A DNA stretch of 64,000 bases from NCBI GenBank assembly GCA_028673005.1, contig CM054116.1:80488572-80552571 (forward strand), read 5' to 3'. The notes under the pieces are model-generated. The model worked only from the letters and a program-made list of their open reading frames with translations, was not told where the DNA came from and did no database searches. This DNA comes from Tanypteryx hageni (Eukaryota; Arthropoda; Insecta; Odonata; Petaluridae). Made by a program: the position numbers and the translations under genes. Positions 1 to 11,639 of this stretch are shown one piece after another. Numbering within the stretch: position 1 is the stretch's first letter; each line of letters begins with the position of its first letter.

Positions 1-2486
1 AATGGTTTTCTATATTCTTTGTTGCGATTTGTTTATCACCTGAGCATGACAAGTTATTTTTTGTATCCGCTTAAAAATATTTTTTTATTCCCAAAAAGAT
101 ATCTGTGCGACCTTGTAGATAGAGCATCCGACACTGGATTATCAGAATATAATACCGTATACTTCCGAAACAGTGATTTTTTTCTTTTAACCCGATTTCC
201 GGAATTACCTACTAGGTTGAGGTATCATGTCATTCAGGGTTACAGTTGGAATATTCTCGTGAAATGTCATCGCCTCGTGGGTATCGATGGAGATAAACGC
301 AACTACATCTTCCCATCGGAAAAATAATTCGTCTTGTAGTCTCTGGCGTATTTTCCTCGACGGTAGGAAAGCTACTACGACGAATTCTCGCTCAGTTTCG
401 TCATGCACGTGCTCGAGGTCGAATGGTCCGCATTGTTTGGTCCAACTTCCCCCTCCGCGTAATCGCTCTGCATATGCAGCAGCGCTGCCGTGTCAGCGTT
501 CGACGACGCCCACGCCGGTCGATGAAACGAGGAATGACGCGAGGCGCAACTGTGAATATGGGAGTGCTTTGAGACTACCGCAGTGCACAGCTGCATACCC
601 GTCTTCCCTCCCTCTCTCTCTCTCTCTCACTCCCTCCTACCTACCCACCGATTAACGTTCACCACGACGTAATACGAAGGCGATTTGGCCTAATTATTTT
701 TCTCCCGAAGCGCGAAAGGATAAATGATTTTGATTTGTTTGCGGTATTAATTTATCTTCGGAATAATAGACACTTTGGAGCTTCATCCGATGACTAATAG
801 GGGGATCTGCCTAAAATATGCGACTCCTAGATAGTTATGTATAAAAATAACTACGATCTTTGTGTTCTGATAAACTCGCAAATACCCCCTAATTTCTTAC
901 AATATAAGAAGTCAGAAAGCATTTAAGCTCCATCATGTTCTAAATGTGTGTTTTTGATTATTCGGTAACCGTGTGATGGCTTGGCGTGAATCCTGTAAAT
1001 CCCAGCAAACGACTCTATTTAGCTTGTTTGAAATTTGATTTTAAAAAATTGTATATTCCTTCATTCCTATTTAGTTAAAAGACACGCTTGTAAATGTTTC
1101 AAATTAATTATGATAAAAAACTTGAACGCGAAATTCTTTTATCGTGATGCGGTAAAAATGTCATGATCTTGGATTTGGTTCATTCACGCAGAATAATTAG
1201 CAGGTATATAATGAAATCGACTTTTACTTCTCGCATCTGGGAATCTCAAAATGTGGCTACAAATAGCCATCTTAATGAGATTTTTATGCAGACAAAAAGA
1301 CTGGGCGTCTGGGCCAAAACTGCGGGAGTACCTAAATGATTAATGAAATTTCCTAATAACCTTAATTAATCTTATAATGAAGTGGTTTCGCAGAAAAGTG
1401 TGGTCATCATATACCCGACGATCCTGTCAGTAAGATAAATTCGCTCTAATTTTCCGAACGGACGCATTTTCCGTACTTAAGTTCCTTTTAATTCACCCCC
1501 GCTTAGCAATTTAAATCGTGCCTTCCCGAAAGGCACGTTCAATCACCGTCAAGTTATTAATATCAATTACGTCGTCAAGTAGATGTGGCAGCCATAAAAA
1601 TCGCATTTTGTAGCCGTTTAATTAGCGGAGGACCACTTTTAAAAGCTTTTAAGCGAATCTTTCCCGTCAAAAAAATATAAATATATTGTTACAAATGAGG
1701 TTTGGTCGACGGACCGACGTAAAACGCGCCAAAAACAAAATGTATTCATCATCATCCCCTCTCCTGGTGCGAACCACCTCGCTCCACAAAATATGGAGTA
1801 ATAGCGAAAAAAAGGGAAAACGAGAAGAATTAATATATGCATTTTTTATTTAGAAAAGGCCGAAATGATTATTTACGCGGTTACGTTGCGGGAGTCCCTT
1901 CACCCGAGTCGGTGTAACCACCCCGACTCATTCCATTTTTCCTGTCATCATTCCCAGTTAGAGAGCTAATTAAAAGTAAACAATGTAGGAAGAGCATGAT
2001 GACCCATGCGGCACGGATAGAGGCCGGAAATGGCGGAGCATTTAAGGGACCCAACCTCCAGTGGCCCGTGGAACTTCCTCGCAAATGGAATCGTTTTTTT
2101 TTTTCGCATGCGACGGAAGGAAGATGAGCACCTTCAAGTCTGGAGGTTAGTTTTGGCCTTTGGAGATGGCGTCTCGTTAAAGGAAGATTACTGAGTTTTA
2201 TTTCCCTTGTTTGAGTATATTTATTCGGCTATAGGAAATTGAACGATTATCTAAATCAGATGGAGATTATTTTTTAAAGTTGCTAGACGAAAGAAAGGTT
2301 AGTTAGTGTGTGTTGCACTGAAAAATAGGACGATATGATGAATATGGAGAATACATACAACTGTAGTACTTAATTTAAAAAAAATTCAAAGAAATTTGTG
2401 ATAGCATCATCAAAATTATACGTTCGTTACCGTGAGTCATATTTTTAAAGAACGAATTAGGATTCATATTACACATTATATATATA
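1..2486. other. Non-coding DNA, no gene recognised
   Basis: AT-rich sequence without a recognisable protein, RNA gene or mobile element. The short open frames here (for example 287-655) have no known motif and cross compositionally odd sequence. A short pyrimidine run with alternating CT lies near 603-650, and a locally GC-richer patch lies at about 340-660. I read this as distal intron or intergenic DNA. Confidence 0.6.
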
Positions 2487-2515
2487 CTATGGAGATGCCC
2501 GTTGAAATTCAACGG
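2487..2515 (-). repeat. Degenerate Helitron-like 3' terminus (hairpin)
   Basis: A near-perfect palindrome, CCGTTGAA-A-TTCAACGG, occupies 2499-2515. On the minus strand it is followed after a short spacer by ATAG and then TATATA. Helitron 3' ends have a short GC-rich hairpin, a spacer of roughly ten bases, CTAG (CTRR) and an insertion before T. Here the first base of CTAG is altered. The same layout is better preserved at 9210-9238, 10367-10396 and 40848-40878. The 5' end of this element is not recognisable. Confidence 0.35.
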
Positions 2516-3034
2516 CAAAGGTTTTTGTAAAATAAAAAATTAACATAAATATACCTTGACTTTCAATGAATGGGAAGAAAACAAACTGTCGTTCTTTTAG
2601 GAGTTCGTTGTTTCAAGTTTTGAACTCTTACAATGATTCTAAGTACCTAATTTTAGTATGAGAATGATTAATATTCTACATTCAAATGTACTCCTCGTAA
2701 ATAACGCAACGAATGTTGTTTACATTGGTTGCTATGAAAAGAATTTCTCTCTCTCTCTCTCTCGTACTAATTGTAAGAGCATTCAAATCACGCTTTCAAG
2801 GATTGAAATAACAATAGGATTTCGAGGTTTAACAGTTTAATGGGTTAAAATGACAAGATTTCCTCAAAATATGTGAATTAAACGTTTAACATGAGAAGTT
2901 TCGAATTGTAGGTGGAAAAAGATTAACAGAATAAGAAACTTCATAGTTTGTTCTTTAAATGGGCTAGATCCGAAGATCATAGGTGAATTCTTTTAAATTT
3001 AGATCTCAAAAAGAATGAAAGCCTGCAAGTCAAA

Positions 3035-3110
3035 AAGTCAATTTTTACGTGTTATCATATGGGAAATGGAAATGCCTACCTTGGAGTCGAACCTAGGACT
3101 TTTTTTGAGA
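3035..3110 (+). repeat. Fragment of hairpin/B-box repeat (R2)
   Basis: This segment is similar to the reverse complement of 7935-7995. It shares an ACGTG-TATC block, a run of GGAAA-type sequence and GGAGTCGAACCTAGGAC. Read on the minus strand, the last part is GGTTCGACTCC, a close match to the B box of tRNA-type Pol III promoters. No A box is visible, so SINE status is not shown. Confidence 0.45.
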
Positions 3111-3263
3111 TTTCTTTTCTTCATCATCTTTAAATATGTAAATCGATCAGTCCTGCCAAATATAAAAAATGAATCTTGCTCCAATATCGAGTTATTTGCA
3201 TTTTTATAGCGTGACAGAGGGAGCCATAAAGGGACCAAGGGACAGAAGTAGCCTTTTTTATCG

Positions 3264-3264
3264 T

Positions 3265-3298
<34 letters not shown>

Positions 3299-3301
3299 TA
3301 C
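3264..3301. repeat. (TA)n microsatellite
   Basis: About 19 TA units with one TG interruption. Confidence 0.95.
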
Positions 3302-3539
3302 ATACATACTAGTAAAAGTTGCTTGCATTCTGCAAGCATTTCATCTCACATTGAAAAACGTTAATTTTTTCAGACAGATATTTATTAGCCTGATGTTAAA
3401 TTCATTATTTTTTATTAAATTCGTCCACTGTTAATTTATTATTATTATTATTATTTCAATATACAATGCAAGTGGGCGCCTGGCCCGGTGGCAAGGTTAC
3501 AAAATTAACATATAAAATTTAATTACAAATATTTTTTTA

Positions 3540-4170
3540 ATTCTAAAGATTTCACCTCTGCAGCGATTTTCGTTTTTCCCTTATGTAAAAATAATAGATT
3601 AAAACAATCCCCAAAATTTAAAATTTTAAGAATTTTATACTTTATCCATTATGGGGCACTAATGCTACACATTTCTACCAAATTTTTAAGTTGTAGCACT
3701 TCTAGAAGTGAAATAATATTTTTCTAATTGTTTAAATTTTAAACATTTTTAATGACCACCGCAATATATTTTTGGAGAGATTCAAATGTTTATTTGTGCA
3801 AATGCACTACTCTGTAAATAACTCGAAAATTTCAGCCTCCTAGCTCATCCCATAGTACCTAAACAGTTATCTATTTGTTTAAACTTTAAGAATTTTTAAC
3901 GGCAACACAAATTAAAATATCAAAATTTCTATAATTCATATTTCGTTTTTTTTACAAATCCTACCTCTAAAAAAATTTCAGCTCCGTAGCACATTCGGAA
4001 ATACATAAACCTTGAAAATTTGTTTAAACAATTACGAATATTTAGCGTCCGCATTGTTGCACTTTTCGAGATTTTCGTTTTTTCTAGTCGGTTTTGCACA
4101 AAATCCTACCTAAGAAAAAAATTTCGAATCTCCGGCTCATCTGAAAGTGCCTCATATATGTTATATCCTC
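3540..4170. repeat. Diverged ~150-bp tandem repeat array
   Basis: Units recur at about 3675, 3807, 3961 and 4106 (spacing 132, 154 and 145). Each has a CTACC- or CTACT-like start, an AAATTTCAGC-like block, a TAGCNCAT block, a block near TACCTAAAC, TTGTTTAAA, and a tail AATTTTTAACG followed by GCA or CA. The units are too diverged for a recently amplified satellite. I cannot tell whether this is an old satellite fragment or the internal repeats of a transposon. Confidence 0.55.
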
Positions 4171-4465
4171 CTCCTCCGTAAGGAACGTCTATATATAATG
4201 ATATATATAATTTAAAATTCCTTGAAAATCATTGTGTTCCAATTAAGAGATATTAATTCGCCTTGTAGTTCCAATGCACGCTATTTAATTTTCATCATAC
4301 TCTCAGCATCATTGTTTTCAAATTTACTAATAATAAATTATTCCGTTTCTCTCGTCAGTATCCGCAATGCCAACGTCAAGGAGCAACCTAGCTATTTAAA
4401 AAGGTAATAAAAAAAATTTTATATCGCCCAGACAGTTTTCAGAAATCATTATTGGTAACTATAAC

Positions 4466-4908
4466 CAGTGCTGTAGTCGTAAAAAGTAAAACTTTGAGAG
4501 GTGTTCTTGCCCATTTTTTTAGAGCAAAGTATATGACTATAATGTTATGGTGGCAGGATAAAACGTATCAGCTTACTTTCAATTTCTTTGAAATTTTTAT
4601 TTCAATTATATTTTAGTGATGTACCTGTATGGAAATTAAAAATTATGTGCAGTGTTTATTTTCAATCTGATCGAAAAAAGTACTATTACATTGTTGATAT
4701 TAATTCTCAGATTTTCAAGAATTGCAGGCGCACCTTCAATATTTTGGGCTACGAAAAAGGAGGATTTAGCTGTTTTTTCAATCAACCTGTATAATTTCTC
4801 ATAAAGCGAGGGTATTTGTTAGAAAAAGCAGAGGGTATATCCTATTCATTCGAAAAAAAGCAGAGGATATAAGATGCATAACACCGTATACCCTCCACTA
4901 CAGCACTG
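4466..4908. mobile_element. Non-autonomous hAT element (MITE) with perfect 8-bp TSD
   Basis: The 443-bp element starts CAGTGCTGTAGTCG and ends with the inverse of CAGTGCTGTAGTGG, giving a 12-bp perfect terminal inverted repeat. It is flanked on both sides by the identical octamer ACTATAAC (4458-4465 and 4909-4916). An 8-bp target duplication with CAG...CTG termini is the signature of the hAT superfamily. A 68-codon open frame at 4588-4794 does not resemble transposase, so the element would depend on an enzyme supplied elsewhere. The intact duplication suggests that it has never excised. Confidence 0.88.
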
Positions 4909-5070
4909 ACTATAACTAAATTTTACTTCTAGTACTTGTATTGTTTCACAAAACTGAAGCTAGACTTACAGACGAAATGAAAAAATAATACAATCAATCA
5001 TTGCTTAAGTTGAATCGGTGCCTTCAGTGGTTATAATTTAATTCCTGTTATTGATAATATTACATTTATC

Positions 5071-5073
<3 letters not shown>

Positions 5074-5103
<30 letters not shown>
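5074..5103. repeat. (TA)n microsatellite
   Basis: Fifteen TA units without interruption. Confidence 0.95.
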
Positions 5104-5109
<6 letters not shown>

Positions 5110-7934
5110 TAGTATTTTGAGTTGGTTTTCTTCTGGTGAAAACTTCTCTTACAGGTTCGATTCGTAATTTAAGGATACAGATATCTGCAACTGTTGCCTT
5201 ACCAAATGTACATGGTAAGGCCCTTCCATCGAATACAATTAAATATTGTCAAGCATCGATCTTCTATTGATAGAAGCAAAGTATTGCCACTCAAAGAATT
5301 GCTTAATAAAATAGATTCCGTTCGATTTGTTGGTTGATTCTCAGAATCGCGTTGGCCAACGGATGTACCTGAATTAGAGGATCGGATTTATTTTCCTCAG
5401 TGTCTTTCTCGCACACAATAGGGTGCTGTAAGGCTTGCGAAGCGTTTTGAGCTGGAAAGGGAAAATAGAAACCACTCAAACAGAGTAAGAGTTATAAATC
5501 AATGATTCACATCGGAACGTAAAGGGGAAAATCCCATTACCTCTTCTCGGTTTAGATGTCACCGCGAATCTTTTGCGATAAACCTTCGTATCGTCAGCTT
5601 TTTCGCACTATTCGTTATTCTTAAGTCAGAAACCCGACCATCGCTGATTAACAAATGCGACCCATTGCGTTTTACGCATTTTACGTCAGACACTTGCTTA
5701 ATATCGTGGAAATTCAAGGGTAAAAAATGTGAATGCGAAGAATAGATCAGGTTTTTGGCGCGTGGGAATATCGGCGACGTTCATCTTTTCAGTTTTTTAA
5801 TGTTAATAGGTCGTAGGAATAGCGCAATGCTTGAGGTATTTTTCCAAAGCTGAAAGATTCTCAAAAATAACTATAAGCTGACCGTAATCTGTAGCGATAC
5901 TATTGTAAATACTGTAATTCTTATCATTAAATCCATTAATGTATCCATATTTGTTAGTTTATTTCACCTTTCATAAAAATATTTTTCGGAAATTTTATTA
6001 CTTTTGAGTGAAGGTATCGGGTTAGGATATGCCAAAATCAATGTCCTTCGACTAACAACAATTTGAACAACTTATTTTTCAAGTTAATTATTAGAATATT
6101 TTATTTTTCATTGAAGTACTCAGTATGAGTCAAATAATTAATGTAATAAAGTGCCATATAAAAAAATCATCGGTTGTATTCGATTTAAAAAACGACGACA
6201 CGGTGGACAACTAATAAAAATCTCATTTTCCGAAGGTAGCATTTAATTTATACATTACCTTTGAGAGCGCTGGAACAAAAAGTTGCTAGCTTTTATAATA
6301 TTTATATTCTGTCTTGGTATTCTTACATCACCAAAGTATCAAATAAATTTTAGATAATATAATTTCTCTTTTTTACATTTAGTATTTGAAGGATATCAGG
6401 AAAAAGCACAATCACGCTGTCGTTGCGTCTATTGATTCGGTAATCTTGGTTTTAATAGGCGCTCGGGAAGGGTGAATGTCGGTCCAAGGGAAAACGTTCG
6501 ATGGTGGAAGGAAAGACAGACGTACATTGGCTCTAATAACCCGTGGTGGGAAATTCCTCACGTCTCGTTTTGCAGCAGTAGCAGTCACACTTTCACGGTC
6601 GATTGAACATCAAACCCAATGTGACAGAAGCCTTCTCCTTCCGTTCTCCCTCTCCCCCACCTTATCCCTTTGCTTACCTACCTCGTTTGCTTACCTTCTC
6701 CCTATTCCTACCACACTATCGCCACGCCCTCTGAATTTTTGACGGATAGCGTGAGTCCTTTGTTTCCGTGTTCATTGGACGCTCCGCTTGATCGCGCTGA
6801 GTGACGCAAAGGTCGTCCATTGATAACATTATCGCTGTCGTTTTTCGCGATAACTAACCCACCACGCATTATGGGATCACTTTTGAGCACATGCGGAAAG
6901 CAGGTTGTTTGATAATTAAAAGAGATCAGCGATAAATGTACACTGTAATCGAATACGTATAAAATATAATTGGAAGCAGTTCAGTGATCGTGAAATGCCG
7001 ATTCCTTGTGCGTGAACTCAACGGAGGAGAAAATTGTACTTTTGGATTTAATTTTGAATAGCATTCTTTAGAAATATATGTAAATTAGAAAAGCATCAAC
7101 TATAAGATTTTAGGCACATATTTCACAATTCTTTAATTAGGACCGGAAAGAAAACCCATACAGAGAAACGGAAGCGCACAGAGATAAACATTTATTATGT
7201 TGCTAAATTATAAGTTATGAGTACGAATTTCAACTTGTTTGTTATGCAGTTATAATTATTTTAAATATAAGGTTATTTAAAAGTTTTGTCTGAATTATAG
7301 CTTTCCAGAAAGGATAAAAAGTAAAGAAAAAGAAGTAATGTTTCCTGTTGCTTCCTTAGCGGTAAAAATATTTGAATATTCATTCCGAGTTATAGCATTT
7401 GTAAATCCTTTATATCTTTTCCAAGTTTCACATGACCTCTGCTAAACCTCTTATACGACATTAGAGAGAGAGAGAGAGAGAGACAGAATGAAATGTCACG
7501 TATGAATAATGTAAATCAACCATTACAAAAACTTTATTATTAGGCTAATAGTTACTGAAAATAGTACTTCAGTAAACGCATGAGTGTCACAATTGTTGTG
7601 AACGCACGCATATCACAATAATATGGTATATTTTAAAATTTTACATGATTGCTTGTACTTTTTAAGATGACGATAATCCTGTTGTCTATTGCGGCTATTA
7701 CTGTTAATCATCATCATCGAAATAATTCCAGTTATTAGATAAGTTCAATATTTCAATTTTTATTTTACTTTGGGAGGAAAATTTTCTCCCTTTAAATTCT
7801 TCCGTTTGTCTGTCTGTCCGTTTGATTCGTAATGAGGGAAATCTGAATCTCAATCGCGTGCTTTGACAAATTTCCCCACTAGGTAGAATGTTTGATTCTT
7901 ATAGGAAAAGCAATTTACGAAAAAATAATCCCAA
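5104..7934. other. Non-coding DNA, no gene recognised
   Basis: AT-rich sequence with a short GC-richer pyrimidine patch at about 6630-6740 and a (GA)n tract at 7464-7483. A GTCTGTCTGTCCG run at about 7807-7819 resembles runs in the repeats at 10.7, 14.6 and 44.4-44.7 kb. No exon with a recognisable domain was found. Confidence 0.6.
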
Positions 7935-8155
7935 AAAAGACCTAGGTTCGACTCCAGAGGATAATTTCCCTTTTCCATAAGATATCACGTAAAAATCGAT
8001 TTTTACTTTCCCCATATACGTAGCATAGGGGAAAGTATTGTATTCATGAAAAAAATCGACTTCGAGATTTCAACATAAATATACGTTTTGAGGTCCCCTG
8101 AACACGTTTTGACCATTTTCTCGTTGATGTGTGTGTGTGTATGTGATAGCTTTTT
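7935..8155 (-). repeat. Interspersed repeat R2 with terminal hairpin and B-box-like motif
   Basis: The reverse complement of this segment is clearly similar to 41938-42090: an AAAAGCTATCACA start, a CA-rich stretch, GGGGACCTCAAAACG, GAAATCTCGAAGTCGATTTT and then a stem-loop. The stem-loop (8003-8036) pairs TACTTTCCCC with GGGGAAAGTA around a loop containing TACGTA. Beyond the hairpin, at 7945-7955, is GGTTCGACTCC in plus orientation, matching a Pol III B box. No coding potential. The superfamily is unassigned. Confidence 0.7.
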
Positions 8156-8183
8156 GTGGGTGCTATTTATTTATTTATGTTTA

Positions 8184-9146
8184 GATTCTCTTCTTTGCCC
8201 GATACTCGAATGACCTTGGATTTCCATACCGTATTTTTCACCTGTTATTACTAGTCTATTTATCATTTTCTGGAGTTCCTCTTCCTTTCTTCCTAGAAGT
8301 ACTTGATCATCCGCCTACTTTACTGTTCTTATAATCCTTCCTCTAATTTTTAAATCTCCGGTGTCTTCTAATGCTTCTTCCATTAGATTTTCTCCATATA
8401 TATTGAATAGGGTCGGCGATAGGCGGCAGCCCTGTCTTACTCCTCTACCGATATTTACTCCGCAGGTGTCCGCATTCTCCAACCTGACCTTTACAACTTG
8501 ATTCACATATAGATTCCTGATCAGTCTCCTGTCTTTCCAGTCTACACCTATATCCTTTAATATCTTCATCAACATTACCCAATTTACTCTATCGAAGGAC
8601 TTCTTCCAGTCTACGAAACATACGCAGATATCTTGACGGTACTCTATTGCCCTTTCTGATATGATTCTAACTACCCCTATAGCATCTCTAGTTCCTCGTC
8701 CTTTTCTTAAACCGAATTTATCTTCCCCTAGCATTTTTTCTGCCTTTTTCTCCAGCCTTTTATTAAAAAACCTCGTGATGATCTTCGAAGTGTGTGACGA
8801 AGGTTTATCGTTCTGTAATTTTTACACTGCATTGCCTTTGGCTTCTTCTTTTGATGGATCATTGTTACTTATAGGAAATCCAGAGTCCACTCTCTCGTGT
8901 CGTAAATATTATTAATTAATTTCGTGATCGCTTTTAGTCCTTCTGATCCCATGAATTTAAGTATCTTAGTCGGTATTTCATCGTTGCCTGTGGCTTTCCC
9001 TTTCTTTAATTCCACAATCGCTTTTTATACTTCGCTCTCCATAATAATTGGCCCTAAGTTGTCTTTTTCAATGTTTTCCTCATCTTCCAGTTCTAATTTT
9101 GCCGATCCTGACTGTTTTCTGTATAGTTTCTTAATGTATTCTTCCC

Positions 9147-9148
<2 letters not shown>
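8184..9148 (-). mobile_element. RTE/BovB-like LINE fragment, copy A
   Basis: The minus strand encodes, in broken frames, the centre of a non-LTR retrotransposon polymerase, from a WEEYIKKLY-like segment near 9148 down to the start of the C-terminal part near 8190. The order and wording (KKKPK..C.NYRTI, FGLRKGRGTRDAI, FVDWKKSFDRV, GRGVRQGC.LSPTLFN, then ADDQVLL) follow RTE/BovB-type enzymes. The 5' end stops exactly at a (TA)n tract (9149-9194). The 3' end is cut off beside an AAAT-like run (8165-8183). It is nearly identical to copy C (51753-53110) and related to copy B (20071-21990). Confidence 0.88.
8315..8734 (-). pseudogene. Reverse transcriptase pseudogene (LINE copy A)
   Basis: A 139-codon open piece of the palm and fingers. 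It contains the first catalytic aspartate motif (FVDWKKSFDRV) and the GRGVRQGC.LSPTLFN motif, where the expected second cysteine is replaced by Arg. It ends at TAG (8315-8317 on the plus strand as CTA), which sits where the tyrosine of the YADD box should be. The sequence after the stop still reads ADDQVLL. Copy B has Tyr at this place, so TAC to TAG is the likely change. The enzyme cannot be functional. Confidence 0.85.

Positions 9149-9194
<46 letters not shown>
9149..9194. repeat. (TA)n microsatellite at LINE 5' junction
   Basis: Twenty-three TA units directly abutting the 5' truncation of LINE copy A and lying 15 bp from a Helitron-like terminus. Confidence 0.95.
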
Positions 9195-9196
<2 letters not shown>

Positions 9197-9209
9197 ATAA
9201 GTATATATA

Positions 9210-9238
9210 CTAGAATATTTACCCGGCTTCGCACGGGT
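9210..9238 (-). repeat. Helitron-like 3' terminus
   Basis: On the minus strand: hairpin ACCCG-TGCGAAGC-CGGGT (9238-9221), spacer AAATATT, CTAG (9213-9210), then T of a TA-rich flank. This matches the Helitron rule of a 3' hairpin, a short spacer and CTAG inserted before T. Similar ends beside TA microsatellites are known for non-autonomous insect Helitrons. The element body would extend to higher coordinates. Its 5' TC end is not identifiable by eye. Confidence 0.55.
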
Positions 9239-10070
9239 TGCTGTTTAAATGAAATATAGAACATATTTTATTACTAAAATTTATATACTTTATTCAAAAC
9301 TTTTCATATTGATTTTTGAAATACAAATTATCTAATAATTTACTACTTCTTGATATTAAGGATAACTATATATATAAACTAATTAATAAATGTATTAATT
9401 GCTCTTAAAATCATACAAAATCAAATACGTAAATAATCACCATGGATGTGTTGAAAAAAACTTCAAAATCAAATTTAAATTAAATAATACACTATATTAT
9501 TATACCACGTTTAAGCCCTATTCGCTAAATAAGAATATTTATTAAGTGATAATTTTAAATTAATTTTTTATCCAGATACGTACTAAAAGGCACGGATGAT
9601 GAATCTATAATCCTAACACACAAACTATCCTAATTTTTACATAAATTTTAGTGTAACATAAATGCTATTGTCTTAATGATTACTATAGTTATTGCTTTAA
9701 AAGGGCGATCTGAGCCATGAAACTTGAACTTTGAAAACTTGGACACGAAGCCGATTGTCAGAGAATTTAGAAATTCCAGATAGATGACTTAATTTCGCAG
9801 AAAATTAAAACTATTATCTTATATAAATGGGCCCTGTGTAGTTCAAATGCTGTCGCGTAGGTTTTTTTAAGAGTTTTTATCTTGGTGTATGGTGATTTTT
9901 TTAACGCTTGCAATATTCAAACACCGACAACTCGTAATTAAAACGAAGATTTCGTCCAAAAATACTGATTTGATTATGCATCAAAGCCAAACCAGATCAT
10001 AGCAAATTTTACTGATTTTTCGTATCAAAATCAGATATATTTGTTATTCTTTTATCATGTTTTATTATAA

Positions 10071-10139
10071 AAGAGAGAAGGAGAGAGAGAGGGAGGAAGA
10101 AAGAAAGGAGAGAGACAGAGAGTGAGAGTGGGAGTGAAA
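10071..10139. repeat. Purine (GA)n-like low-complexity tract
   Basis: Sixty-nine bases of almost pure G and A with GAGA repeats. It has no coding meaning. Confidence 0.9.
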
Positions 10140-10366
10140 GCCAAAATTAAATGTTCCGTAAATTAAAATAGTTTTGGATATATAATAATTGTATAGCGTA
10201 ATGTATTTTTTGTCATATAATTTCTATTCACCCAAAACTATTTAACTCTTTGGAACACTCAAATACGTGAATTTATATCTATTGTTTACTTTTTAGTGCA
10301 TATAATAGTTGGTTTCATTTATTTTTACTTCAATTTTATCTTAACTCAATACTTAATTCACGCATA

Positions 10367-10396
10367 CCCGTCATATTTGACGGGAAATTACGCTAG
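10367..10396 (+). repeat. Helitron-like 3' terminus
   Basis: Hairpin CCCGTCA-TATT-TGACGGG (10367-10384), 8-base spacer AAATTACG, CTAG (10393-10396), then T. This is the cleanest of five such termini in the window. It points the opposite way from the one at 9210-9238, so the two enclose 1.2 kb of AT-rich, non-coding DNA. Confidence 0.6.
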
Positions 10397-10692
10397 TCGG
10401 ATAATAATAATAATGCACATAATATGTTACTATTGTGCATACATTAGTTTCTGCAGTGGTTTGACATAAATACTGTTTGCTTTTTCTGAAATGAATTGAT
10501 TTTTTCTTTCGCCTCGGTGCCTTTTGATTTTAATATATAACTCGCCAATATAATAAAAAGCTTATGAGTCGATATCAAATTTCCTGTCAATAAAACACGT
10601 CGATAATGATTTATCTATAAAAGTAAATCATTAATTGGAAGAGTGGTGTGATAATATTAGTGACTTGCTATCTCAGTATTATGAGTTTTTTA

Positions 10693-11233
10693 TCCTACTT
10701 TCCAGAATGGAAATGATTTTGTCGTTGTGTCTGTCTGTCCCCTATTTACTTTTGAACCAATAGACCAGTTTTCATAACAATTGGTGGAAATCTCTTGCTA
10801 CTTGGTCCGAGCTCCCGAGAATAGTTTTTTTGCGAAGATTGAAAGTCCCGGGTTCGATTCCAGGAACTATAATTCCCATTTGATTTACATGGAAAATCTG
10901 AAATCCATCGTGCAGGGTAATTTTGTCTTGCGCCTTAAAATATCTTAGAATTGTAATATCGGAGCGGGATTTGTACTATTCTCTGAGGAAAGGAATGGAA
11001 ATTCTAATTTTTATGGTAGAATTATGCTTATCGATCGTATTTCTTCGAATTTTGCGTGATCAATTTAGTTTTCCTTTGGAATGTTTTTATATTTTATAAC
11101 GCTAAATTATGAAATTTGGGAACACAAACAGCTACATATCCACTGTGATTTGAAAGCTATTTAAGTCAATGTAAGTATTAAATAAATGATTAAGAAAGAA
11201 GGTATCATAAGTTCCGTTTGGATCATCTTGTTT
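10693..11233. repeat. Dispersed repeat R1, copy 1
   Basis: This copy aligns by eye along its whole length with 14559-15263. Shared landmarks are a CAGAATGGAAAT start, CTGTCTGTCC, CTTTTGAACCAATNGACC, CGGGTTCGATTCCAGGAAC, ATCGGAGCGGGATTTGTAC, CTTATCGATCGTATTTC and a tail in CCGTTTGGATC. GGTTCGATTCC at 10851-10861 is an exact tRNA-type B box, but no properly spaced A box is visible. This copy lacks a 127-bp internal block present in copy 2. No coding potential and no obvious target duplication. Confidence 0.82.
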
Positions 11234-11639
11234 TATTTTTGTTGAGATTTTGCGATGAAAATGATTACTACGTCTAGTTTAACTTACGAGCTATTGCATA
11301 CCTAAGAGAAATATTTTTATTGAAACGTATACATTACAGTAAACATAGCATGAGTACGTTGTGTTCATGGCAAGTATTTGTCTAAAATTACGCCAAAACC
11401 TGTCGCATAGGTCAGATATTCAATATCCAGCTCCGATCGGGAAAAGGACGAACTTTGGGAATTTTTGGAAAACGCTGGGAAAAATAAGCAAAAAATTCCG
11501 TTACTAACCGCTTTTAACCACTTTTCACACGTGTCTCTCAATAGCAAATCCATTTTTTTGGCGAGCAAAAAAAATAATCTTCCTCGTCTCGCATAACTGG
11601 TCCCTAGGGTGACACAAGCGTCGAACACGGATATCCTTT

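Noticed and set aside
4588..4794. 68-codon frame inside the hAT MITE as a gene
   Set aside because: No transposase motif. The element is too short to be autonomous.
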